NCBI RefSeq assembly: GCF_001295925.1
Contig: NZ_LJHQ01000080.1
Span: 1 to 33,290 of the forward strand
DNA: 33,290 nucleotides
Origin: Allobosea sp. AAP35
Lineage (GTDB): Bacteria > Pseudomonadota > Alphaproteobacteria > Rhizobiales > Beijerinckiaceae
Reading direction: 5' to 3'
The translations under genes and the position numbers were made by a program. The notes under the pieces were generated by a model that saw only the letters and a list, made by a program, of their open reading frames with translations, had not been told where the DNA came from and ran no database searches. Shown piece by piece: positions 7,772 through 14,812 of the stretch (positions within the stretch are counted from its first letter, which is position 1; each line of letters starts with the position of its first letter).

Positions 7772-8299
7772 TCAGGCCACGGCCTTGAGCGGCGGTATGG
7801 CGTAAGCCCATGGCAGCAGATCGTCGATCTGGCCCTGGGGATGGCCGGCGACGATGCGGGTGATGACGTCGACGAGGTAGGCTTGCGGATCGACGCTGTT
7901 GAGTTTGCAGGTCTCCACGAGCGAGGCGACGACGGCCCAATGCCTGCGCCGCCATCTGGTCCGGCGAAGAGTGCATTTTTGCGGTTGAGGGCGATTGGCC
8001 GGATGGCGCGCTCGACCACATTGGAGTCGATCTCGATGCGGCCGTCGTCGAGGGGCCCGCCGATCGCGAGAGGGCGTAGCGGATGGCCTCGGCGAGCTTG
8101 CTCTTCTGACTGACGAGGAGAAGCTTGGCGTGCAGCCACGGCTCCAGCGCCTCGACGCTGGGGCGGCTTCGGGCCTGGCGGACGTCGTGCCGCTCTCCCG
8201 GCGCGAGGCGTGCATCTCGGCGACGGCCTCGGCCTCCGGCCGGGTGTAGGCCTCGTTCGGCAGCATCGCCTTCAACGCGAGCTGTGAACGGGCCGCCGG
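7772..8299 (-). pseudogene. tnpC: IS66-family transposase TnpC, 3' fragment with frameshifts
   Basis: The C-terminal part of an IS66 TnpC transposase is spread over three minus-strand frames. One frame gives ARSRPSVEALEPWLHAKLLL continuing to KSKLAEAIRYALS; a second gives DDGRIEIDSNVVERAIRPIA and continues through LNRKNALFAGPDGGA; the third gives HWAVVASLVETCKLNSVDPQ, then AYLVDVITRIVAGHP and the normal terminus AYAIPPLKAVA at 7772. At least two shifts are needed, near 8065 (with loss of the usual RWDGLTRFL segment) and near 7940. The N-terminal two thirds, including most of the DDE domain, are absent. The fragment abuts the stop codon of the FkbM gene at 8300, so the truncation point is essentially that gene's end. 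Non-functional. Confidence 0.88.
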
Positions 8300-9049
8300 T
8301 CAGTCGAGATAGATGCTCTTCACATGCGCATTGATGGCGGCGATGTCCGGCAGAATCCCGCCATTGCGCGCGCGCAGATGGCCCTCGTGCCAGTACCAGT
8401 CGTCGAAGCCGACATTCAGCCGATCATAGCCGGCTTCCGCCAGCAGGACCCGCATCGTCTCTCGGCGCGGCTCGACGAAATTGTGCTCGATGGTGAAGAG
8501 CGCGATAGCGTGGCGGGAGAGGTCGATGGTTCGGAGGATGTCGAGTTCCGAGCCTTCGGTGTCGAGCGAGACATAGTCGAAACCCGCGCCCGCACGTCCG
8601 TCGGCTTCGTCCATCTGGTCGAAGGTCACGGTCTCGACGGTGATCAGGCCGTTCTCGCTGATCGCCTGGCGACGGTGCTCGGCATAGCCGTCGGATTCGG
8701 CGTATTCGGCGAGCGTGCCGATCTCCTGCGAGGGGACGAAGGACAGGAGCTGGCCCCCCTCGCGGTGGACGGCTCGCTCGAGGCAGGCGGCCTTGCGGCT
8801 CGCGGCGAGCCTGGCGAAGAGAAGCGGATTGGGCTCGACCAGCACGCCGCTCCAGCCATGGTCGGCTTCAAGGAAGCAAGTATTGCTGTGCAAGACCCCG
8901 TCAAAAGCGCCGATTTCGGCGAAGCGGCCGTCGCGCCTGTTTAGGCACATGGCCAGAACCCAGCGCTCCTGCTCGATCTGCGAGTTCGTCGGTGTCTCGA
9001 AGGCGTGGTGCCAGGGTAGGGCGGGGGAGGCTGTCGGCGGCGTCTTCAA
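8300..9049 (-). CDS. FkbM-family SAM-dependent methyltransferase
   Basis: A 249-residue FkbM-type methyltransferase. The N-terminal SQIEQERWVLA is the segment that precedes the SAM fold in this family, followed by motif I GRFAEIGAFDG, an acidic strand end GVLVEPNPLLF, and the FDYVSLDTEGSELDIL segment typical of FkbM proteins; a C-terminal DDWYWH motif follows. Members methylate sugar or polyketide hydroxyls, often in polysaccharide or glycan loci; the target here is not readable. The start is probably TTG 9049, because the SQxEQ segment lies upstream of the first internal ATG; a nearby ATG at 9059 is out of frame. It stands alone and its 3' end touches the IS66 remnant. Confidence 0.85.
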   Translation of the reverse strand: MKTPPTASPALPWHHAFETPTNSQIEQERWVLAMCLNRRDGRFAEIGAFDGVLHSNTCFLEADHGWSGVLVEPNPLLFARLAASRKAACLERAVHREGGQLLSFVPSQEIGTLAEYAESDGYAEHRRQAISENGLITVETVTFDQMDEADGRAGAGFDYVSLDTEGSELDILRTIDLSRHAIALFTIEHNFVEPRRETMRVLLAEAGYDRLNVGFDDWYWHEGHLRARNGGILPDIAAINAHVKSIYLD

Positions 9050-9140
9050 GCGGTCTCATGCCCCTTTGTGGTCATCGTCAGTGCGATCCTGACACAGCTT
9101 GCATGATCGAGCGACAAAAGACGCAACCCGCGTTGCAGGC

Positions 9141-9168
9141 TTGCTGAATATTCTCGTTCGGGTATACA
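9141..9168 (+). promoter_or_regulatory. Promoter of the higBA-type operon
   Basis: TTGCTG (9141-9146), 16 bp, then TATACA (9163-9168). Transcription would begin about 7 nt later, at or next to the toxin ATG (9176), implying a leaderless or nearly leaderless toxin message. Confidence 0.5.
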
Positions 9169-9175
9169 TCCTTCG

Positions 9176-9547
9176 ATGACAAGGCAGCCTCCACCGTTGC
9201 GCGAGAAGCCGCTGCATTGGGTCGGCTCGTCGAAACGAGACCTCCTGGCTTTTCCGGCCGAGGTGGTCTGCGACATGGGCTACGCGTTGGGCGTGGCGCA
9301 ACTTGGCGGCAAGCACCCGCATGCCAAGCCGTGGAAGGGAGAGGGCCCTGGCGTTCTCGAGGTGGTCGAGAGCTTCGATGGCGACACGTTCCGCGCGGTC
9401 TATACCGTGCGATTCGAGGAGGCGATTTACGTGCTCCACTGCTTCCAGAAGAAAAGCCCGACGGGCAAGCGGACAGCTTCTCTCGATGTGGAGTTGATCG
9501 GGGAACGTCTGCGCCGCGCGCAGGAAGACGCCAGGACAAAGCGATGA
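9176..9547 (+). CDS. higB: HigB-type toxin (phage-derived Gp49-like, RelE superfamily)
   Basis: A 123-residue protein of the Gp49/HigB group, ribosome-dependent mRNA endonucleases of type II toxin-antitoxin systems. Characteristic segments are KPLHWVGSSKRDLLAFPAEV near the N-terminus, LGVAQLGGKHPHAKPWKG, and the core FRAVYTVRFEEAIYVLHCFQ followed by KKSPTGKRT, the beta-sheet with the basic patch of the RelE fold. The stop codon overlaps the antitoxin start (ATGA at 9544-9547), so toxin precedes antitoxin as in hig operons. A strong promoter-like sequence abuts the ATG. The N-terminal 10 residues are not conserved-looking, so a slightly later non-ATG start is conceivable. Confidence 0.85.
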   Translation: MTRQPPPLREKPLHWVGSSKRDLLAFPAEVVCDMGYALGVAQLGGKHPHAKPWKGEGPGVLEVVESFDGDTFRAVYTVRFEEAIYVLHCFQKKSPTGKRTASLDVELIGERLRRAQEDARTKR

Positions 9548-9873
9548 GTGAAGCGATGGATATCGAACATGGAACCGGCAATGTCTTTGCCGATCTCGGT
9601 CTGCCCGACTCCAACGATCGTCAGACCAAGACCCGCCTGGCTCTGGCCGTCAACGACCTGGTGGCAAACCGCAAGCTTCGCCAGATCGATACCGCGCGCT
9701 TGCTCGGCATTCCTCAACCCAAAGTATCGGCGCTGGTCAATTATCGTCTCGACGGCTTCTCCGTAGAGCGGCTGATGAGCTTCCTGACCAGGCTGGATCA
9801 GGATGTGGAAATCGTGATCAGGCCTCGCAGGGATGATCAAGGCGGTCAGGTTACGGTGCACTCGCTGCGATAA
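9544..9873 (+). CDS. higA: HigA-type XRE-family antitoxin
   Basis: A 109-residue antitoxin. The helix-turn-helix lies at about residues 48-75 (RQIDTARLLGIPQPKVSALV), followed by FSVERLMSFLTRLDQDVEIVI, the conserved tail of the HTH_37/COG5606 antitoxin group. It overlaps the toxin stop by four bases, giving translational coupling. Such antitoxins neutralise the toxin by direct binding and repress their own promoter. The frame is open far upstream, but ATG 9544 is chosen because of the ATGA overlap and the family length. The 3' end is 32 bp from the end of the convergent dehydratase gene. Confidence 0.87.
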   Translation: MSEAMDIEHGTGNVFADLGLPDSNDRQTKTRLALAVNDLVANRKLRQIDTARLLGIPQPKVSALVNYRLDGFSVERLMSFLTRLDQDVEIVIRPRRDDQGGQVTVHSLR

Positions 9874-9905
9874 GGCAGGAACCGCCATCCGCGATGGCCT
9901 CTGCG

Positions 9906-11639
9906 TCAATGAATCTCCGGCTCCGGGATCTTCGCCGTCCCTTCGAGATAGTCGAAATCGCAGCCCTTGTCGGCCTGGCGGATATGGGCGGCCGACATCT
10001 TGCCCCAGCCGCGAGGATAGTCGCGATCCGGCGGGGTCCAGGCGGCGAGACGGGCGGCGATCTGCGCATCCGTCAGGTCGACAGAGATGGTGCGGGCCTC
10101 GACATCGACGCTGATGATGTCGCCGGTGAGGACGGCCGCGAGCGGCCCCCTGATATAGGCTTCCGGCGCGACATGGAGCACGCAGGCGCCATAGCTCGTG
10201 CCGGACATGCGGGCATCCGAGATGCGCAGCATGTCGCGCACGCCCTGCTTCAGCAGCTTGCGCGGGATCGGCATCATGCCCCATTCCGGCATGCCCGGCC
10301 CGCCCACGGGGCCGCAGTTCTTCAAGACCATGATGTGATCGGCCGTGACGTCGAGGCTCTCGTCGTTCACGGCGCGCATCATCGCATCGTAGTCCTCGAA
10401 GACCAGCGCCGGTCCTGAATGCTTCAGCAGGCGCGGCTCGGCAGCGGAGGGCTTGATGACGCAGCCATCGGGCGCGATGTTGCCCTTGAGGACGGCGAGC
10501 CCGTTGGCGGTCGTCACCGCATTGTCGAGCGGGCGGATGACGTTGTCGTCATAGACGGTCGCGAGCGCGATCGTCTCGGCGATCGGCTTGCCGGTCACCG
10601 TCATCGCGTCGGTGTGGAGCTTGCTCGCCAGCTGTTTCAGCAGCGCCGGAAGCCCTCCGGCATAGAAGAAATCCTCCATCAGGAATTCGCCCGACGGCCG
10701 AAGATTGGCGATCACCGGGACGGTCCGCGAGAAGGCGTCGAAATCATCGGGCGTCAGCGAAACGCCGGCGCGGCCGGCCATGGCGATCAGATGGATGATA
10801 GCGTTGGTCGAGCCGGCAACCGCCATATGCACCGTCAGCGCGTTCTCGAAGCTCTTGCGGGTCAGGATGCGGTCGGGCGTCAGATCCTCCCAGACCATCT
10901 CGACGATGCGCTTGCCCGACGCAGCGGCCATGCGACGGTGGGCGGCATCGGCGGCGGGGATGGCGGATGCGCCCGGCAGGGTCAGGCCCAGCACTTCGGC
11001 ATGGCTCATCATGGTGGCGGCGGTGCCCATCACCATGCAGGTGCCGTGCGAGCGGGCGATGCCGCTCTCCATGTCCTTCCACTGGTCGTCGGTGATGAGG
11101 CCTGCTTCCTTCTCGGCCCAGTACTTCCAGACATCGGCGCCCGAACCCAGCACCTTGCCGGCCCAGTTGCCGCGCAGCATCGGGCCTGCCGGCACGAAGA
11201 TGAAGGGCAGGCCGGCGCTGCAGGCACCCATGATCAAAGCAGGGGTAGACTTGTCGCAGCCACCCAGCAGCACGGCGCCGTCGAGCGGATGGGAGCGGAT
11301 CGATTCCTCGGTCTCCATCGCCAGGAAGTTGCGATAGAGCATGGTGGTGGGCTTCTGGTACTGCTCCGAGACCGACATCACGGGGATCTCGACCGGAAAG
11401 CCGCCCGCTGCCCAGACGGCACGCTTCACCGCGTCGGCGCGGTCGCGCAGATGGGTATGGCAGGGGTTGATCTCGGACCAGGTGTTGATGATGCCGATGA
11501 CCGGCTTGCCCATGAACTCGTCATGCGCGAACCCCATCTGCAGCGCCCGCGAGCGATGGCCGAAGGAGCGCAGATCGCTGGCGCCGAACCAGCGCTTCGA
11601 GCGCAAGCTGTCGGGCGTCTTGCGGGGATGGGTCGTCAT
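9906..11639 (-). CDS. IlvD/Edd-family sugar-acid dehydratase (L-arabinonate dehydratase-like)
   Basis: A 577-residue Fe-S dehydratase of the IlvD/Edd family. Cluster-ligand cysteines are C60 (INPCHTH), C128 (GGCDKSTPA) and C201 (SHGTCMVMGTA), the set found in the [2Fe-2S] sugar-acid dehydratases. The early RSKRWFGASDLRSFGHRSR segment and the overall sequence resemble rhizobial L-arabinonate or related aldonate dehydratases more than dihydroxy-acid dehydratase of branched-chain synthesis. The reaction is expected to be removal of water from an aldonate to a 2-keto-3-deoxy acid. The start has GAGGAC eight bases upstream. It lies downstream of the DapA-family gene on the same strand, separated by a palindromic repeat, and is probably part of the same catabolic unit. 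The substrate is inferred at class level only. Confidence 0.87.
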   Translation of the reverse strand: MTTHPRKTPDSLRSKRWFGASDLRSFGHRSRALQMGFAHDEFMGKPVIGIINTWSEINPCHTHLRDRADAVKRAVWAAGGFPVEIPVMSVSEQYQKPTTMLYRNFLAMETEESIRSHPLDGAVLLGGCDKSTPALIMGACSAGLPFIFVPAGPMLRGNWAGKVLGSGADVWKYWAEKEAGLITDDQWKDMESGIARSHGTCMVMGTAATMMSHAEVLGLTLPGASAIPAADAAHRRMAAASGKRIVEMVWEDLTPDRILTRKSFENALTVHMAVAGSTNAIIHLIAMAGRAGVSLTPDDFDAFSRTVPVIANLRPSGEFLMEDFFYAGGLPALLKQLASKLHTDAMTVTGKPIAETIALATVYDDNVIRPLDNAVTTANGLAVLKGNIAPDGCVIKPSAAEPRLLKHSGPALVFEDYDAMMRAVNDESLDVTADHIMVLKNCGPVGGPGMPEWGMMPIPRKLLKQGVRDMLRISDARMSGTSYGACVLHVAPEAYIRGPLAAVLTGDIISVDVEARTISVDLTDAQIAARLAAWTPPDRDYPRGWGKMSAAHIRQADKGCDFDYLEGTAKIPEPEIH

Positions 11640-11682
11640 GGCGTGTCCTCGGGTGGTTTTTTGTTGTGCGCACCGTCGGTCT

Positions 11683-11801
11683 TTCCGGGGCGCAGCGAAG
11701 CTGCGAAGCCGGAAGCCACGACCGGGCGAGACGTCGTGACCGGATCTGTAGGTCTCACCCGGTCGTGGGTTCCGGGTTCATCGCTGCGCGATGCCCCGGA
11801 A
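11683..11801. repeat. Large imperfect palindromic repeat between two catabolic genes
   Basis: Outer arms TTCCGGGGC (11683-11691) and GCCCCGGAA (11793-11801), and inner arms CCACGACCGGG (11716-11726) and CCCGGTCGTGG (11758-11768), form a long stem with interruptions. The form is that of a dispersed REP/BIME-like element. It fills most of the gap between the DapA-family and dehydratase genes and could act as an attenuator or mRNA-stabilising structure. Confidence 0.7.
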
Positions 11802-11814
11802 TGACACGGGGCTC

Positions 11815-12750
11815 TTACTCCGCCGCCGCGGCTCTCACCGCGCTCCAGCCGGCGATGATGGCGCGCAATTCTGCCTTTTCATCCGCGTTGAGCTCCGGCA
11901 GGCCCGGCAGGCGCACGGGGCCGACATCGGTGCCGAGCAGGCCCAGCGCCTCCTTGACCACCGTGACATTGGCGCCGTTGCCGTATTTCGTCCGCAGCGT
12001 CTCGAAGCCGGCGATGGCGTCGACCTGCGCGCGCGCGGCGGCGTAATCGCCTTTCTCCAGCGCCGTCCAGACCGCGAGCGAGCGTTCGGGAGCGACATTG
12101 ATCAGACCGGAGGTGAAGCCGCGGGCGCCCAGCGCGTAGAAGGGCGCCGCCCAGCCTTCGGCCAGCCCGCAGATCCAGTTGGCGGAGGTCCCCGACGTGG
12201 CGCGGACGCATTCGGCCAGCAGCATCATGTTGCTGGAGGCGAATTTGACGCCGGCGACGTTGGCATGCGTCGCGACGCGCACCAGATCCTTCACGCCGAT
12301 GGCGTCGGAGCGGATATAGGCCACGACCGGCAGCGTCAGCGCCTCGGCGATGGCGACGATGTAGTCGGCCTGGGATTGCGGCGCGGCGAAGGGGTCGAGC
12401 GGGTGATGCACCATCACCGCGTTGCAGCCGGCGGTGGCGGCGAGCTTGCCGGTCGCGACCGCCTCCTTCAGCGAACGCCCGATGCCGGCGGTGACGAGCG
12501 CCCGGCCGGCGGCGGCTTCAGCTGCGACCGCATGGCTGCGCACGACCTCGTCGGTCGTCATCGGGTAGAATTCGCCGGTGTTGCCAGCCGAGACGATGTT
12601 GTGGATGCCAGCCTTGGCGATGTTTGCGACGATCTTGGCCGTCACCTCCCAATCGGCTTCGCCATCGGCGCGCCATGCTGTGGCATGCACGCCGGAGATG
12701 CCGCGCAGCGCGCTCCTCACCCGATCCTGATTGTCGTGATCATGTGTCAT
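11815..12750 (-). CDS. DapA-family lyase/dehydratase (dihydrodipicolinate synthase superfamily)
   Basis: A 311-residue class I aldolase-fold protein. The pyruvate-binding loop is SAGNTGEFYPMT, the strand with the conserved Tyr is VVAYIRSD, and the Schiff-base lysine is in AGVKFASSN. Family members include dihydrodipicolinate synthase, N-acetylneuraminate lyase, 2-keto-3-deoxy-sugar-acid aldolases and 5-dehydro-4-deoxyglucarate or keto-deoxy-arabonate dehydratases. Next to an IlvD/Edd dehydratase the second group is likelier: cleaving or dehydrating the 2-keto-3-deoxy acid made there. The ATG at 12750 (MTHDHD) lies inside the 3' end of the GntR gene, an 11-nt overlap that implies translational coupling. 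An upstream frame to 12792 is ignored. A lysine-biosynthesis role is unlikely in this context. Confidence 0.85.
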   Translation of the reverse strand: MTHDHDNQDRVRSALRGISGVHATAWRADGEADWEVTAKIVANIAKAGIHNIVSAGNTGEFYPMTTDEVVRSHAVAAEAAAGRALVTAGIGRSLKEAVATGKLAATAGCNAVMVHHPLDPFAAPQSQADYIVAIAEALTLPVVAYIRSDAIGVKDLVRVATHANVAGVKFASSNMMLLAECVRATSGTSANWICGLAEGWAAPFYALGARGFTSGLINVAPERSLAVWTALEKGDYAAARAQVDAIAGFETLRTKYGNGANVTVVKEALGLLGTDVGPVRLPGLPELNADEKAELRAIIAGWSAVRAAAAE

Positions 12751-13447
12751 AGTCCAACCCTTCCGCATCGGCGCCGAACACCTGCCGCACATGGGCTTTC
12801 GCCGAGCGGACGATGTGGGCGCGCATCCTTTGTTCTGCGAGCTTGGGCTCGCGTGCCTTCAGCGCGTCGAAAATCGCGCGGTGTTCCTCGAAGCCCTGGC
12901 CGCGCTCCGAAGGTTCCGACAACAGCGCGATGCGCTGGGCGTGGTCATACATGCGCTGCCCGTCGAGCCGTCGCTCGAGATAGCCGCAGCCGGAAATCCG
13001 GTGAAGCGTGCCATGGTAGGCCTCGTTCAGGGTGACGAGGTCCTCGAGCGCACTGTGCTGCGTGGCATGGGCCATCTCCTCGATCAGCCTGGCGATCTCG
13101 ACGATGTCGGCGTCGCCCACCCGGTTGGCGGCAATATGGGTCATGACGCTTTCAAGTGCGGCACGGCCCAGCGCCATTTCCAGCGCCTGACGCGCCGAGA
13201 ACTCGACAAAGACGCCGCGGCGGGCCTCCGTCCGGACAAGCCCCTCGCTTTCGAGCCGGCGGATCGCGTCCTTCACCGGGGTCGTGCTGACGCCGAGCAT
13301 CTCGGCGAGATGGCGCTCGTTGAGCCTCTCGCCATTGCGGAAGCGGCCAGCGACGATCGCACGGCGCAGCCGCTCATGCACGTGTTCGCGAAGCGAACGC
13401 AGGAGATACGGGGCGACGGGTTCGATCGGGAGCATCTCTGACATCAT
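12740..13447 (-). CDS. GntR/FCD-family transcriptional regulator
   Basis: A 235-residue regulator with an N-terminal GntR winged helix (LREHVHERLRRAIVAGRF, then LNERHLAEMLGVSTTPVKDA and LVRTEARRGVFV) and a C-terminal all-helical FCD ligand domain whose metal-type histidines are visible in LNEAYHGTLHRI and EEHRAIFDALKARE. FCD regulators usually sense sugar acids or organic acids and repress catabolic genes. It is transcribed ahead of, and overlaps, the DapA-family gene, and is divergent from the TTT binding protein. The 23-bp palindrome at 13558-13580 in the shared upstream region is its likely operator. I start at ATG 13447 (MMSEM; the next ATG three bases later is equivalent); the frame is open to 13540. 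Confidence 0.86.
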   Translation of the reverse strand: MMSEMLPIEPVAPYLLRSLREHVHERLRRAIVAGRFRNGERLNERHLAEMLGVSTTPVKDAIRRLESEGLVRTEARRGVFVEFSARQALEMALGRAALESVMTHIAANRVGDADIVEIARLIEEMAHATQHSALEDLVTLNEAYHGTLHRISGCGYLERRLDGQRMYDHAQRIALLSEPSERGQGFEEHRAIFDALKAREPKLAEQRMRAHIVRSAKAHVRQVFGADAEGLDYDT

Positions 13448-13557
13448 GGTTCCACAGCGGCGCCGGTGCTGCCCGCGAATCCTCGCTGAAGGGCCAGACA
13501 GCCCTGACGCCATCACCGCATCACTCACCACAAAGGGCAAGCTGCGGCAAGGCTGAA

Positions 13558-13580
13558 ATTTCAGATTTCAAATCTGAAAT
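13558..13580. promoter_or_regulatory. 23-bp perfect palindrome, likely operator of the GntR regulator
   Basis: Arms ATTTCAGATTT (13558-13568) and AAATCTGAAAT (13570-13580) are exact complements around a single C. It is an AT-rich motif in GC-rich DNA, placed in the divergent promoter region between the regulator (start 13447) and the TTT receptor (start 13671), so one site could control both directions. Confidence 0.72.
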
Positions 13581-13670
13581 CCTGTGCTATGTCGGCGACA
13601 AGGGTCCGCGAACGGGCCATGCCGGCCGCCAATGCGCCGGCACGAGGATACGCAAACCGGAGGAAGACAG

Positions 13671-14642
13671 ATGACGATGACACGCAGGGCGATGATCGCG
13701 GCCGCATGCCTGATGAGCGCGCCGGCCGCGCTGGCCCAGGCCGATTACCCGGGCAGCAAGGTGGTGACGATCATCGTGCCCTTCGCCGCCGGCGGAACGA
13801 CCGATCTGCTCGGCCGCATCCTGGCCGACCGCCTGGGCGCGCGGCTCAACGGCAAGTTCATCGTTGAAAACCGCCCCGGCGCGGGCGGGAACACCGGCGT
13901 TGCGGCTGCGGCCCGTGCGACGCCGGATGGCTATACCCTGGCGATGGGGACGGTCTCGACCCATGCGATCAATCCCGGCGTCTATGCCAAAATGCCCTTC
14001 GACCACATCAAGGATTTCGCGCCGATCTCGCAGGTGGCGAGCGTGCCGAACCTGCTGATGGTCAACATCGACCTGCCGGCGAAGACCGTCCCCGAACTGA
14101 TCGAGCTGCTCAAGAAGAACCCCGGCAAATACTCGTTCGGCTCGTCGGGGGCGGGCACCTCGACCCATATGGCGGCCGAATTGTTCAAGGTCTCGACCGG
14201 CACCGACATGGTCCATGTGCCCTACCGCTCGAGCGGGCAGGTGACGCAGGATCTGCTGTCGGGGCAGATCCAGGTCACCTTCGACAACATCACCATCGCC
14301 TGGCCCCATGTCGAGGCCGGCAAGATCCGGGCGCTCGCGACCGCCACGCCCGAGCGGCTCGCCGTCGCCAAGGACATGCCGGCTCTGGCCGAGTTCATCC
14401 CGGGTTATGCAGCCGCGTCATGGCATGGCTTCTTCGCGCCGTCGGGCGTGCCCAAGGAGATCGTCGCCAAGCTCTCGACCGAGGTTCAGGCGATCATGCG
14501 CGAGCCCGCCGTGATCGAGCAGATGAGGAAGCTCGGCGTCGATCCGGTCGGCTCCAGCCAGGAGCAATTCGCTGCCCAAATCGCCGCCGAGACCAAGCGC
14601 TGGGCCGATGTCGCGCAGAAGGCAAGCGTGAGGATAGAGTGA
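13671..14642 (+). CDS. Tripartite tricarboxylate transporter (TTT/Bug) substrate-binding protein
   Basis: A 323-residue periplasmic binding protein of the Bug family. A signal peptide spans about residues 1-23 (MTMTRRAMIAAACLMS, ending at ALAQA), then come the family motifs YPGSKVVTIIVPFAAGG, TTDLLGRILADRL, ENRPGAGGNTG, and later GAGTSTHMAAELFK and VPYRSSGQVTQDLLSGQIQ. Such proteins deliver carboxylates or aromatic acids to TctAB-type permeases. No TctA or TctB gene is present in the window, so this is an orphan receptor or uses a permease elsewhere. The start at 13671 is fixed by the GGAGGAAG seven bases before it and by the signal peptide; an upstream frame to 13584 is not used. The palindromic operator lies about 90 bp upstream. 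Confidence 0.92.
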   Translation: MTMTRRAMIAAACLMSAPAALAQADYPGSKVVTIIVPFAAGGTTDLLGRILADRLGARLNGKFIVENRPGAGGNTGVAAAARATPDGYTLAMGTVSTHAINPGVYAKMPFDHIKDFAPISQVASVPNLLMVNIDLPAKTVPELIELLKKNPGKYSFGSSGAGTSTHMAAELFKVSTGTDMVHVPYRSSGQVTQDLLSGQIQVTFDNITIAWPHVEAGKIRALATATPERLAVAKDMPALAEFIPGYAAASWHGFFAPSGVPKEIVAKLSTEVQAIMREPAVIEQMRKLGVDPVGSSQEQFAAQIAAETKRWADVAQKASVRIE

Positions 14643-14683
14643 TCGACACGGCCAGCGTCTGGACTTAACCGCAGCCGCATTTG

Positions 14684-14770
14684 CCGTCATTGCGAGGAGC
14701 AAAGCGACGAAGCAATCCAGGAGGGCGTAGAGCGAGACGCTGGATTGCTTCGCTCCGCTCGCAATGACGG
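14684..14770. repeat. REP-like palindromic repeat (CGTCATTGCGAGG type)
   Basis: Arms beginning CCGTCATTGCGAG (14684) and ending CTCGCAATGACGG (14770), with GAAGCAATCCAG and CTGGATTGCTTC further in, form a long stem with a central loop of about 20 nt. This motif is a known highly repeated intergenic element of Bradyrhizobium/Bosea-like genomes. It separates the TTT receptor from the RraA-like gene and may terminate or stabilise the receptor message. Confidence 0.85.
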
Positions 14771-14812
14771 TGGACGTCAAGCCTTCACCCTAAGCAGATG
14801 TTTGGACATGCC

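Noticed and set aside
10419..11804. 461-codon plus-strand frame across the dehydratase gene
   Set aside because: Antisense to the IlvD/Edd gene, with typical His/Gly/Arg shadow composition.
11815..12750. DapA-family gene as lysine-biosynthetic dapA
   Set aside because: Coupled to a GntR regulator and adjacent to a sugar-acid dehydratase; the context is catabolic.
14684..14770. Palindrome as a CRISPR repeat or small RNA gene
   Set aside because: A single inverted repeat without spacers, matching a well-known dispersed intergenic element.
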